Assembly: GCF_002775205.1 (NCBI RefSeq)
Contig: NC_036457.1
Location: 8,448,024 to 8,512,023, forward strand
Source: Xiphophorus maculatus
Taxonomy: Eukaryota; Chordata; Actinopteri; Cyprinodontiformes; Poeciliidae
DNA: 64,000 nucleotides
Reading direction: 5' to 3'
Shown here one piece after another: positions 50,701 through 61,759 of the stretch. The notes below the pieces were generated by a model. That model made no database searches, had not been told where the DNA came from, and was given only the letters and a program-made list of their open reading frames with translations. The translations under genes were made by a program, and so were the position numbers. The number at the start of each line of letters is the position of its first letter. The stretch's first letter is position 1.

Positions 50701-53700
50701 GATATTGTATCAAAGCACTCCATTACGTTTGTGATATTTCATACACCTAGTATCCAATGATATATTTCAATTATTTTGCAGCTCTAAATCACCAGCACCA
50801 AAACATCTGCGGTTGATCACTGAACAGCCAAGGCTCTCATTTTAGATGCTGAAATATTTAAAGCAGAACATCGCAGTCTTCCCTCTGCTTTTCCTTATAG
50901 ATGTGAAACTCAAGCAATCCTTCATTAAGCCGCTTTATAAAGATATTTAACCTCCGCATCCAACACTGGAGAAAAGATGCAAACCAAATAACTGTTCCCT
51001 CAAACTAATGTTTTGTTTTTCAAGCAGACCAAAGCTCTGTATATGTAAAGCTAAAACCACTGGAAATGAGATGCACTGGTAGAGAATACACAGCCCTGTT
51101 TTGCACAAATATCAGGGCTGTTTTGCATTTGGAGAAATGATGACACAGCATTGAGTTTTTACTCACCCCATAGCGGCTGGACACAACCTGATGTACGGTA
51201 GCGTCCACAGCCCCAAGGCGAACTTTGCCCTTGGTTTGCTCCTTAACAGCTGTGGCTGCAGCTGCCCACTCAGGCTCCAGGCTGTGGAGGAGGACACAGT
51301 GACCGTTACACACACAAAATTAATAATAAATCACCTCGAATTAAATTTTTGTGCAGGCTCATGGTTTCTAGTTGTGGAGTTGACAAATTTCACAACTTCT
51401 AGAAAAATGCAACTAAAAATCTGTGCTTTATTCTAGTGGCAGAACAAATCTTGAGTGATTTAAGGTCTACATATTGCTTAGTAAGAAGGTTAATCTTGTT
51501 TGATAAGACAAGACTGTTAGCTACTGAATCTTACTTCTTGCAGTGTCCACACCAAGGGGCAAAAAACTCCACCAGCCACACGTCGTCACTGTTCAGGACG
51601 GTCTCATCAAAGTTGTCGTCGGTGAGCTCCACCACATCCTTCTTGCTGCCACCGCTACTCTGCTGGAAGGCAGCGGAAAGTAAAAGAAAAAACCTTTCAT
51701 TTTCATCACTTCCATTAAGAGAGTAAAAGCTTCAACAGGTTCCAGTGGTTTACTTACCTGCTTGTTGTAGCTGGAGCCACCAGACTTTCCACTCAGCCTC
51801 TCTTTGACGAGCGCTCTCAAAGCATTCATTGCTCCATCGACAATCGCCTGACTACTGCGTCCTCCTAGTGGAATCAAAGATTTATTCATTGCATTATACA
51901 TCTTTAAGCATGTGGTTATTAAATCAGCCACCAATCATTTTATGATAGCATCAAATAAAAAACGTACTTCTAATACTCACCTTGGTATTCCTCCGGTTTA
52001 TTTTTATTTGCTCCAAAGACCTTGATGGTGGGGAACCCTCTGACGCCATATTGGCCTCCCAATGACTTGTGCTGGTCAGCATCTACTGCCCCAACCTTCA
52101 CAATACCCTGAAAGATTGATACAGACACATTGGCTATGGTTAGTGTAATTAGACTACATTTAGTCTAATTAAAAGCATCAATGTTTGCAGGTCAAACATG
52201 AACATTTTATGTGACTCTACATGGAGGATTTTTGTTAAACAAAGAAAGTAGTATTGACAAAAAGCCGCACTTAAAAATGAGCTGCAAGCCACAATTTTAT
52301 CTACATCTTTTATCTACATTTGTAGCTATATTACCATAGTAGAGTACAATGTTTCAACTGCAGTAACCTGAGTTTTACATTTATGTTTTTCTCTAACTTA
52401 AGTGAAACTGATCAAATCAGAAGGTGTGTGTTTGTGTGTGTAACTGTGTATACCTCAAAACGTAACCACCAGAAAACTTATCTGGAGCTTAAGTTAATTC
52501 ACCATTACCGTATCAAGCAGATAAAAATAAAGGGAATGGTTAATCTGTGCTGCATACTGACAATTTCATTTTTAATTTGACAGCATAACTTTACTTTTGC
52601 CACATAATAACTTAATTGTTATTAACTTTTTGTTTATGAAGAAGGTCTCTGCTGCCGAGCCGTTATGAGGAGTCCGTTGAGGTTTTAGAACGAAACATTT
52701 TGTGTATCAGTTTTTTCTGCTGCAACAAGAAGCAGACTTGCCAATTTTGAAGCTTTGGATACAAATATATCACCCAGGCCCTTCTTTTTCTTGGAAACAT
52801 ATCAGTATAACTCTACTTGTCTAGTCTGTTCAAAATAAATGCAGAAGGAAGAAAAATAATGTGTAATGGCTCTGTTTGATTACCTTGAGGGCTGTTGCTG
52901 CTTTCTTCCACTCTGGAGCGAGACTTTGACAGTGACCACACCTATGACAGAAAATGGAAGAAAAAAAAAAAGCAACAACAAATGATTGACCAAATGACCA
53001 TAAATTTCTGCAATTAGAGACAAACAAACTGGTCAGCAAAAGAATGGAAACAGACAAAGTTTTTTGGGTGAGCAATAACAGCTTAATGGTAGTTCAGATA
53101 CTGAATATCTGCTTATTCTTTTCACATTCAATAAATTAATCAAAACTAAACATTTTTCTCTCTGTATTTGTAACAGTCACAGAAAAGCAAAATGAATAAA
53201 AACTGTTCTGAGACTCGTACATCAAAACCCTGTAAAATCTGAATCTTCCTCACCTTTTGTTTTTATTGGGGGTCATAATCAGGACAATTTCTAAGATTGT
53301 GCTGCTCTAAAACTTTCAATGCCAACAAAGGACAAAAATCAACTCAACAGTTGTATTATATTGTTCTTTCAGATGAAAACACAAACTTGTTCACCTCATC
53401 TTCTTGTGAGGGTTGTGCTCTTCACAACTAAAGAGTGGAAAGCAAATTTTGCATACAAGCCTCGTTTTGTGTTTGTGATTCAAATGTAAACGTTTAAAAG
53501 GGAAGGAAATGCCTCAAACAGGCGACTGTCACTCAACCACAAATCCTTTCTTATAAAAACGATTACAGCTGCATCCTTATTGTGATCAACGAATGCGAAC
53601 ATCTGTATGAACTCACCAGGGAGCATAGAACTCCACCAGCCACAGACTGTCACTCTGGATCACCTCCCTGTTGAAGTTGGACGGTGTGAGCTCAATAACA

Positions 53701-54074
53701 TCATCACTGGAGGAATACATGGCTTGGACCGACAGGACCAGCGAGCAGCCCAGCATTCCTAAAACACAAGGTGAACAACCAGCAGGTTTATCTCAGCGAC
53801 TAGTTACGTTAAATCAATTAAATAAAACACTAGCTACAGAAGGTTGCTAGAGGACAGCAGAGGACTGTTTATACAGAGCTAAAGATTTGATTTTGAATCA
53901 TTACATAAAATATAAAAGGCCCACTCCTGCACCGAAACTTAGCCCTGCAAGCTAACAATAGTAGCTAAAACGCACTAAAATACTTAAAAAACTAGCTCCT
54001 CCTCGTTACTAATATAGCATAATAATATTATAACATTCTCTAACTTATAACTTACCCAATAAAAGCGAACTCAT
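47718..54074 (-). CDS. pdia6: Protein disulfide-isomerase A6 (P5)
   Basis: An ER-lumen oxidoreductase that forms and rearranges disulfides and works with BiP. Coding exons in transcript order: 54056-54074, 53617-53758, 52884-52941, 51981-52107, 51758-51864, 51535-51659, 51167-51281, 50187-50327, 49608-49692, 49426-49498, 49181-49339, 48997-49093, 47718-47789. Phases agree and give 439 aa (human 440). Residues 1-19 are a signal peptide ([19 protein letters not shown]). Two thioredoxin domains carry CGHC at about 55-58 and 188-191, then a redox-inactive third domain, an acidic tail and C-terminal KDEL. The acceptor of the sixth exon is ambiguous by 3 nt (extra Q). The intron after 50187-50327 uses GTCAGT. 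ER-stress elements lie upstream. Confidence 0.96.
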
Positions 54075-54184
54075 GGTTTTAACTTCTCTCTGCTCGTCTC
54101 CTCGACTGAAACAACACACAGACTACCGCCGCTGCTCACTCTCACAAAAGTCTATTGCAGAGGGGAAAAAAAAAAAAATCTCAC

Positions 54185-54203
54185 CGTGGCCCACGCTGAT
54201 TGG
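54185..54203 (-). promoter_or_regulatory. pdia6: Perfect ER-stress response element (ERSE) of pdia6
   Basis: The minus strand reads CCAAT-N9-CCACG exactly, the consensus bound by NF-Y plus ATF6/XBP1. It lies about 110 bp upstream of the pdia6 ATG, in gene orientation. PDIA6 is a known unfolded-protein-response target, so site and gene fit. Confidence 0.85.
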
Positions 54204-54230
54204 TCCGCTATCGGAGACGGTGAGATTAGA

Positions 54231-54249
54231 CCAATCAGCGTGCGCCGTG
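54231..54249 (+). promoter_or_regulatory. pdia6: Inverted second ERSE-like site
   Basis: Plus-strand CCAATCAGCG followed by TGCG and CCGTG: a perfect CCAAT box, a nine-base spacer nearly identical to the first site, and two mismatches in the final CCACG. With 54185-54203 it forms a head-to-head inverted pair 27 bp apart. Confidence 0.55.
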
Positions 54250-54419
54250 TAGTTTTGAGGACGCATGAAGGAAAGGAGGAGGATGGAAGCAGCATACGGT
54301 TCTTTCGCTGCACCAGGATATGACTAGGCTGACTCATTCTTAAAACTTAATGACAGCAGGATACGTGTGGATTTGTGTTGAACCATTTTAAAAAAAAACT
54401 TATTTTAGCACTAGAAAAT

Positions 54420-54590
54420 ACAATGAAGAACAAAATTATTAATACTCTCTGAACTTTTGCCAATTCTTTCCACATCAAACCCCAAAACTTTAGTGTATTT
54501 TGTTTGGATTTTAAATGATAGGTTAACGTAAAGTAGTGCATAAATTTGAAGTGGGATAAAAAATGACAGCAAATAATATTCTGAATTAAA
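54420..54590 (-). mobile_element. Tc1-derived repeat terminal fragment
   Basis: CTTTCCACATCAAACCCCAA, TAGTGTATTTTGTTTGGATT, AAAGTAGTGCATAAATTTGA match the end of the dispersed family seen at 41.3 kb. It lies just upstream of the pdia6 promoter. Confidence 0.55.
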
Positions 54591-54599
54591 CGTACATGT

Positions 54600-55430
54600 T
54601 TGTTGGGCACTTGTGTTCAGTTCAAACCAATTCAAATATAGTTACCAAATAGAATCCATCTCTGATCATGAGTGAACAAGCTTGTTCATTGATTATTTGT
54701 GAACAAACAACATCTTGAAGATCAAGGCAGGCAGGGAACACAACAAGTATAAAGTTTCTAGCTATACTTACATCAAAAGGTGTTCAACAAGATGTGCAAT
54801 GTTCAGATTATCTCTAAAAATGTGTGAAAACAGTCCATCTTCTTGCACTTTACAATTAAGCACTGCTTTTATTCATCACATAAACAATAAAATATTTTGT
54901 TTACTTACTTTATGGAGAAATTAAAGGCAATTTTTTTTCAAGTCACACAGGGGACAAATTTAGGTTAATATATGCTTTGTATTGTAAACAACTTTCTTTA
55001 AAAACAATACAATCTGACTTAAATTAAAAATAATTAGAAAAAATAATATTTTCAGCTAAATGTATTCCACAATAACAAACAGAAAAATAACTGAAAACAC
55101 AGCATTTAAATTAAGGTAAAACATATCCATAAATTCGTCAGTTTTTCTTTATTTTTTCTGAACTTTTAACATGTTTAGCTCTTGAAACCCACAACTTTTG
55201 CAGAAATGTAATTTCTCTTTACAAGGCAATTTCAAAACAATAAATGTTAAACAAATTAAAAAGGGGGAAAATACTCCATAAAAGCACAAAAAGTACACTA
55301 TTAAGTGATAAAACAGATCATCTTGATTGGTTGTGATTAGTGAAACGAAGGATGAGCTGCATTGGAACAATGTGACCACTAGATGGAGACAAAGTCCAAT
55401 ACTCACGGTACACCAAGTCTTTAATACAAG
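54600..55430. other. Spacer between pdia6 and kcnf1
   Basis: AT-rich; no supported gene. It contains short near-palindromic text (GTGAACAAGCTTGTTCATTG near 54,671) and nothing else I can assign. Confidence 0.45.
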
Positions 55431-55435
55431 TAGTG

Positions 55436-55570
55436 AAAAATAGAATAGAATAGAAGTACTTTATTCATCCCAGCAGGGAAATTACTTCGCAGTTACAGCA
55501 TAGAGACAAGACACAATAACAACTACCACTGAGTAGTAGTTGTAGATAAAATAAAAATAAAAAAAGTGTT
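55436..55570 (+). repeat. Teleost interspersed repeat tail (ACTTTATTCATCCC type)
   Basis: GAATAGAAGTACTTTATTCA then TCCCAGCAGGGAAATT is a recurrent teleost retroposon 3' segment I recognise by sequence; the rest is diverged. Family not assigned. Confidence 0.55.
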
Positions 55571-55686
55571 CATTTGTAAAATATAAAGTTTGATAAATAA
55601 ATAAATAGAGTTATTTGTAACTATCTTTTATAACCATTGTAATACGTTCTTTTCTCAGACACAATCACAAATGTATTGTTCGTAGC

Positions 55687-55711
55687 ATGTGTGTGTGTGT
55701 GTGTGTGTGTG
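55687..55711 (+). repeat. Short (GT)n microsatellite
   Basis: About 12 GT units. Confidence 0.95.
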
Positions 55712-55749
55712 TAAGTGTTATTTGTGTTTGTAATTCGTGTTATTTGTCT

Positions 55750-56950
55750 GAAATAAATTGTTCATCTCTTCATTCACGTCCTTCTTATGAGCTTTCCATT
55801 AATTTATCAGATCAGCTGTCAGGTCATCATTATCGTCTTAAAGGCCAAATGACTCACTGGTCTGCGTTACTGGTATATAAAAAAAATTCCCACTGTAAAA
55901 GCTCTTCATCTTCATAAAGCTGTATGTTGCTGAGAAGCTTTCAGTTAGAGTTTCATGATGATGAATCCAGTGTGGATGACAGGACGGCCACATTTTGGGC
56001 TGATAGAGAAAGTCTTGTGGATATTTCTTCTCAACAGGTTGCTCTCATGATGCGATGGAAAGCCGCAGTTCTCATCTGTAATTTCGTCAAGTTAACACCG
56101 CACAATGATTCCCATGAATGCGCGGAAAATTGCGATCCGCAGCGCCTGGCTGCACTGCGCTGTGTCCAGTAAACAGCAAAACACGCAGCAATCCCACGTC
56201 GCAGCCGGAAATTGAGAAATCAGCTTCAGAAATAAATGTGGGTGGGTGGACATATCGACTTCTGAAGTCAAATGTTGAAATGTAGTCCATAATTTTGGGA
56301 TATATATTTATAATTTTAATGTTAAAAGTGATAAGTTTGAGAAAACAGAAGTCCAGATTTTGATATAGAAAGTAATAATTTTGGCTTTAAAGTTTGGATT
56401 ATGACTTTGAATTTCACGAGTTAAGAGAACAAGAGAACCTTGATTTCAGAGAGACTTTTAACTTTAAAAGTCAGAATGGTAACTCAAAACTATTGAACCT
56501 AGTAATCATTATATTGCATCTCGCACTTATTACTAGAATCGTGACTCTATTTGCCATTTTTATCCTGTAAGTGATTCCACATTATTCCACACCTGTATTA
56601 GTTAACCATGAACCTACAAGAAAACCCTTCTTGCCTTTTGAGTGTTTTATTTTTGAAATCTCTGCCGGAAGTTTGGATTTAAATTGCTCTAACTTGACAA
56701 CAGGCGCACTTCAATGCCAACTTTTGCAGCGCGCACAGGCGCACTGTTCACTGCCAAACAAGGCTGCATGGAACTGACAGGACTTCATGCTGCAGTCAGG
56801 TCGAAGAAAACAGATTTTCTTTTTCATAACTAATATACATATACATATATATGTAATTTAGAGGAATCTAGCGGCTACCTAAAGCGCGCCAGGGCGCCTG
56901 GTGACATTTCTGTGGGCATTTTATTCAGTTTTGAAGCGGGCAATCTTCGG
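55750..56950. other. kcnf1 5' flank and probable 5' UTR
   Basis: No separate gene supported. The CpG-containing part from about 56,690 to the ATG probably includes the kcnf1 promoter and 5' UTR; no TATA box or splice acceptor is obvious. Confidence 0.4.
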
Positions 56951-56954
56951 AATA

Positions 56955-58454
56955 ATGTGGGGAATCCAGAGAAGTCGGTACGCGGACTGCAACGGCTCTG
57001 AAGCGAGTGAAGAGGCGGAGATCGTGGTGAACATCGGCGGAGTGAAACAGGTGTTGTATGGCGACGTGTTGAATCGGTTCCCGGAGACCCGGCTGGCAGA
57101 GCTGGTGGACTGTTCTCTGAAGTCTCCCGAAGAGATATCCTCACTGTGCGACGATTATGACCCAGACACCGGGGAATTTTATTTTGACAGGGACCCTGAG
57201 GCATTTAAGTGTATAGTAGAGCTGTATTATTACGGAGAGGTACACATGAAAAGGGGCATCTGTCCGATTTGTTTCATGAAGGAGATGGACTTCTGGAAAA
57301 TCGGCGCCGATTTTTTGGATGAATGCTGCAAAAGCAACCTTAAAGAGGTTCAGGATGAACTTGCAGAGATCGCAGAGAGAGTGAGGACTATCTTGGTGGA
57401 CAGAGAGGGAGACCCGTCAGCTGGAGGCTGCCAGCGCTTCCAGGCGTCCCTTTGGAGGCTGATGGAAAAGCCGGAGTCCTCAGTGCCTGCGCACGTCATT
57501 GCCATACTTTCTTTCATCTTCATCCTCGTCTCCTCTGTGGTGATGTGCGTCGGGACAATCCCCGAGCTTCAGGTGGAGGACTCCGAAGGCAACCTCACGG
57601 AGCACCCCACTCTGGAGGTCATCGAGACGGTGTGCATCGGTTGGTTCACCATCGAATACCTCCTGCGTCTGATCTCCTCTCCAAACAAGATCAAATTCGT
57701 CCTGTCCTTCATGAACATCATCGACTTCATGGCGATCATGCCCTTCTACGTGGTGCTGATTCTGACCTCCTTCGGCGCCGGAGTGATGGAGCTGGCCAAC
57801 GTGCAGCAGGCGGTGCAGGCTTTGCGCATAATGCGCATTGCGCGCATCTTCAAGCTGGCGCGCCATTCATCCGGTCTCCAGACGCTCACATCTGCGCTGA
57901 AGAGCAGCCTGAAAGAGCTGGGTCTGCTCCTCATGTACATGGGGGTGGGGGTGTTCCTCTTCTCGGCGCTGGGCTACACTATGGAGCAGAACCACCCGGA
58001 CACGCTGTTTACCAGCATCCCGCAGTCGTTCTGGTGGGCTGTGATCACTATGACCACTGTGGGCTACGGGGACGTGTACCCTAAGACCACTTTAGGCCGG
58101 TGTAACGCGGCCATCAGTTTTCTGTGCGGGGTCATCGCCATAGCGCTGCCCATACACCCCATCATTAACAACTTTGTGCTGTTTTACAACAAGCAACAGG
58201 TGCTGGAGACCGCAGCCAAGCATGAGATTGAACTGATGGCGCTGCGCTCCACTGAAGGCGAACTGAGGGCTGCACCCGAGCACCGTGAACATGTTTGCGG
58301 TAGCCGGGTTTGGGACACCTCCATGAGCTCCTGTCACATCGATACGTTCCTACCTCTGCTGAAGGACACCAGGGGAGGGCCGAGTATGCAGACCCCGAGC
58401 ATGGAGACTAGCTTTGAAAGCACAGCAGAGGCCTCAGAATATTCCATCTCATGA
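56955..58454 (+). CDS. kcnf1: Kv5.1 modulatory potassium channel subunit
   Basis: An electrically silent Kv alpha subunit that joins Kv2 (KCNB) tetramers and changes their gating at the plasma membrane. Single exon, 499 aa from the ATG at 56955. An in-frame ATG at 56901 would add 18 residues; I prefer 56955 because the following MWGIQRS leads into the family N-terminus. The T1 domain spans about 22-130, with the zinc motif H97-x5-C103-x20-C124-C125. Six membrane segments lie between about 180 and 410. S4 is R291-R303 (RIMRIARIFKLAR). The pore has TMTTVGYGD (365-373). S6 carries LPIHPI in place of the Shaker PVP, as in silent subunits. The C-terminal tail after about 430 is diverged. Orthology is supported by pdia6 next door. 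Confidence 0.96.
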   Translation: MWGIQRSRYADCNGSEASEEAEIVVNIGGVKQVLYGDVLNRFPETRLAELVDCSLKSPEEISSLCDDYDPDTGEFYFDRDPEAFKCIVELYYYGEVHMKRGICPICFMKEMDFWKIGADFLDECCKSNLKEVQDELAEIAERVRTILVDREGDPSAGGCQRFQASLWRLMEKPESSVPAHVIAILSFIFILVSSVVMCVGTIPELQVEDSEGNLTEHPTLEVIETVCIGWFTIEYLLRLISSPNKIKFVLSFMNIIDFMAIMPFYVVLILTSFGAGVMELANVQQAVQALRIMRIARIFKLARHSSGLQTLTSALKSSLKELGLLLMYMGVGVFLFSALGYTMEQNHPDTLFTSIPQSFWWAVITMTTVGYGDVYPKTTLGRCNAAISFLCGVIAIALPIHPIINNFVLFYNKQQVLETAAKHEIELMALRSTEGELRAAPEHREHVCGSRVWDTSMSSCHIDTFLPLLKDTRGGPSMQTPSMETSFESTAEASEYSIS

Positions 58455-60640
58455 ATTTGGAAAAACTTGTCTTATCTGATAAGAAAAAGCATCCACAAGA
58501 TGATCTAATCACTTTTTTATTTGAAGTACTACATATGTATGGGAGATTGGTTAAGGATTTGAAAATATCCCCGCTCTCAAAATAAGATTAAACAGAAAAA
58601 TGCATTAGCTTTGGACCTGATAAACTCACCGCGAACCCAGATTTGCATATGGCCTCCACTTGAACACCCATACAGGCATCTTACTTCAGCCAACATATGC
58701 TGCCCAAATAGTTAGAAAATTACCTGACAATGGGGTCCCAGTAAGGACTGTATGCAGATCACATTAGGCTCAATGACTACATTATTTGCCACTGAGGGGT
58801 TCTGGCAGCTTTTTCTGTCCAGGCAGCAAAAATTTCCATATGGAACCAAACGTGTAGGGAAAAGTAATATTTACTAGACCTTTTTAAAGTGAATCTATTT
58901 TTGCTGAGTGGTATTGTTACATTTGTTTTTATGTTGGTATGTTATGAAGGTAACATTGGATCCATTATGCATATATTATAAGGGTAGGAAATGGGCTGAA
59001 AATACCCCCCACATGTATTTTACCACAGGTTGAATAATTGCCCCATGTTATTTGCCTATACTTTGCCTATTGCAGGGAATCCATGTTTCCTGAAAGGTTT
59101 TCCCTATGTCAGCACCTTATGCCTGCTACCATTTACATATGCGGCCCAAAAGGATTGGAAATATTGAAGCTTTTGCTCAGTTGCAATTGATTCACTGTGA
59201 AAAGGAAATTTAACTATGTTCTTATTTTTGCATTTTTCAGTAAGCACCTATTTGAAGAAGGTTTTTCTTCGAAAAGCCACTTTTCCCCATTTAGGCATCT
59301 TATCAAAGTTAACATTTACACATAATGCCAGTAAGACATGGGGTTTAAAATGGGCCTCAGCTGTGCTAAATGCCCCCATGTCATTTGCCTATATATCAAT
59401 CCTTTCACAGATAGCAATGGGTTTATGTTTGTTCAGCTGTTCTATTCCAGCAATTAGTTGTTCTCTTTTAGTCATCTCATGAATGCCAATATTTAAGAAA
59501 TGGGGGACATTTTGGTAGGACAAGGGTTGAAAGCAGGCCCTACATGGGCAGGTTGTATGAATGGAGGTTATACTGTATCTTATCTGATTGTACTTATTTG
59601 ATACAACTCAAATCCGGGTACAAAGATTCCCCATATTCATCTATTTCATCGATTTTGAATGTATATTCATTATACCCAAGTGAAACATGAGGTTTGTCTA
59701 GTAAACCCAAGTTGGACCCATACATGAAGCACATTGTGAGCTCACACCCACCTACTACAGTAGATATCAAATCTGAGCAAAATCCACAAACACATACTGG
59801 TTGTGATTTAACACTCCCATACAACTAAATTTCACTTATACTGTAGATTGGTCTGTAGCTTCTTTTTTTCATGTGAGGCAGCTTGTTCATGAGAAAATTA
59901 AGAAAAGTCAAATACATTCATGATAACTGTATAAGCATAACAAAAAAAAAATCAGATTGTACTGTGAGCTTGTGATTTAATTATCTACATTTCACTGGCG
60001 TTGCTGGAAGCATAGAATTGAAAGCCCTCAAGGACTCTTAAATGTTGTTTATCACCCGTGATTTACATCAGCGTGATTATTGTTTTTATGTCAGTGTAGG
60101 GTGAAATCTGATGAAAAATGCACAAGAGTTTTTGCAGCAGCTGCGTCATTTGCCTGACTTTTTGTTAAGCAGATTTTAGGGGCTTTGAATGTTCCTTTTT
60201 CTCCAGGGTTCGTTCCAAGTTGCCATCTTTCTGCTGATAAAAGAAGCAAAAATCAGGAGGTGAAGAAATCCCAAACTACATGACTATACTCCAACAAAAT
60301 CATCAGTAAAATGAAACATGAAAAATGAGGAGCTGTGTGGAATATGTATTTTATTGTGATTAAAGTTGAATGCAGCATTTTTGTGCTTTTCTAAATTATC
60401 CTGACAGGTGCCATTTTAAAAGGGAATTTTTCATATTTTTGAAATGCCTCAACTCCTACACTGACAAGTCTGAATGATGTTGAGTTTGCTACACGAATAG
60501 AACAGTCACTTTAACAGTTAGCTGGCACAGCAGGGATACTGCAATGCCCGACATGTAACGGCATGATTCAAGCAAAGACTGTACATCTTTGCAGAGCATT
60601 TTGTGACATTAGGGTCATTAAATCACTAAATGCACAATCT
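58455..60640. other. Probable kcnf1 3' UTR and spacer
   Basis: No gene supported. No canonical AATAAA occurs close to the kcnf1 stop. Two diverged copies of a motif (CCCCATGTTATTTGCCTATA near 59,041 and CCCCATGTCATTTGCCTATA near 59,375) suggest an old internal duplication or repeat. Confidence 0.4.
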
Positions 60641-60648
60641 TTTCACAG

Positions 60649-60712
60649 GAAGCATGAGCAAGAAAAAGAAGAAGAGAAAAAAGCAATTGATGAGGACTTA
60701 AGAGGCCTGATT
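60649..60712 (+). CDS. Orphan candidate internal exon (unidentified gene)
   Basis: A plus-strand acceptor TTTTCACAG, then 64 nt with only one open frame (G + 21 codons: HEQEKEEEKKAIDEDLRGLI preceded by K), then a consensus donor ATT|GTAAGT. The peptide is charged and helix-forming, typical of a coiled-coil segment. I do not recognise the gene and could not find flanking exons, so the evidence is limited to splice signals and composition. It could be an exon of a gene extending past the right edge, or chance. Confidence 0.3.
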
Positions 60713-61146
60713 GTAAGTAGACTGATTAGTTGATTTTTTTTAAAGCAGCTGAATTTGGAGTATGTTCATGGATATGTGCTGGTTAACTATTTTTGTACAT
60801 TAAGAGCATTTTATTCAGTGGTTGCCCAGTGAAATACTAGTCAGAGTCAAAAAGGGAAACATTGGTTAGTTTCAATGACTATTTGACTGGTGAATCACAA
60901 AAAATGATTCATATAAACAAATAAATATATGCATATACTTAAAGCTATATGGATTCTTTTCAAGAATTGATACACTGACATGATCAATATGTGTGCACAA
61001 AAATGGCACAAAAACACTGCTTAACATTTTTAGTGGGATTGCCATCAATTTTCTTAGAGACAATGCAAATAAAAATGTTTAAAAAAAAATTGTTCCTTCA
61101 AGAAAGATTAGACATTAGTGCATCTGGCAATGTCATCAAAAATGAC

Positions 61147-61439
<293 letters not shown>

Positions 61440-61520
61440 ATTTATGTTAAACTCCACCTGATTTTAGTTCCTGGATTCCTCTTAGCTTTCTTGACTGTTT
61501 ATTTTATCCATGGTCTAATG

Positions 61521-61746
61521 CACAGGTGTCAAACTCCAGTCCTCGAGGGCCGCTGTCCTACAGCTTTTAGATGTGCCACAGGTACAAAACGCTGGAATGA
61601 AATGGCTTAATTACCTCCTCCTTGTGTAGATCAGTTCTCCAGAGCCTTGCTAATGACCTAATTATTCTATTCAGGTGTGGTGCAGCAGAGGCACATCTAA
61701 AAGTTGGAGGACACCGGCCCTTGAGGACTGGAGTTTGACACCCCTG
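61521..61746. mobile_element. hAT-type MITE, complete with target duplication
   Basis: The left end CAGGTGTCAAACTCCAGTCC and the right end GGACTGGAGTTTGACACCCC + TG form near-perfect terminal inverted repeats extending into CTCGAGGGCC / GGCCCTTGAG. The flanks both read GTCTAATG (61513-61520 and 61747-61754), an 8-bp duplication typical of hAT insertion; CA follows on both sides. The 226-bp element has no coding capacity. Confidence 0.85.
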
Positions 61747-61759
61747 GTCTAATGCATCC

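Noticed and set aside
56901..56954. Upstream ATG giving an 18-residue longer kcnf1
   Set aside because: The extra residues do not resemble the family; MWGIQRS at 56955 fits the usual start better, though the upstream ATG cannot be excluded.
57452..58084. 210-aa plus-strand frame and minus-strand frames inside kcnf1
   Set aside because: Shadows of the GC-rich kcnf1 coding frame, with no family-like content.
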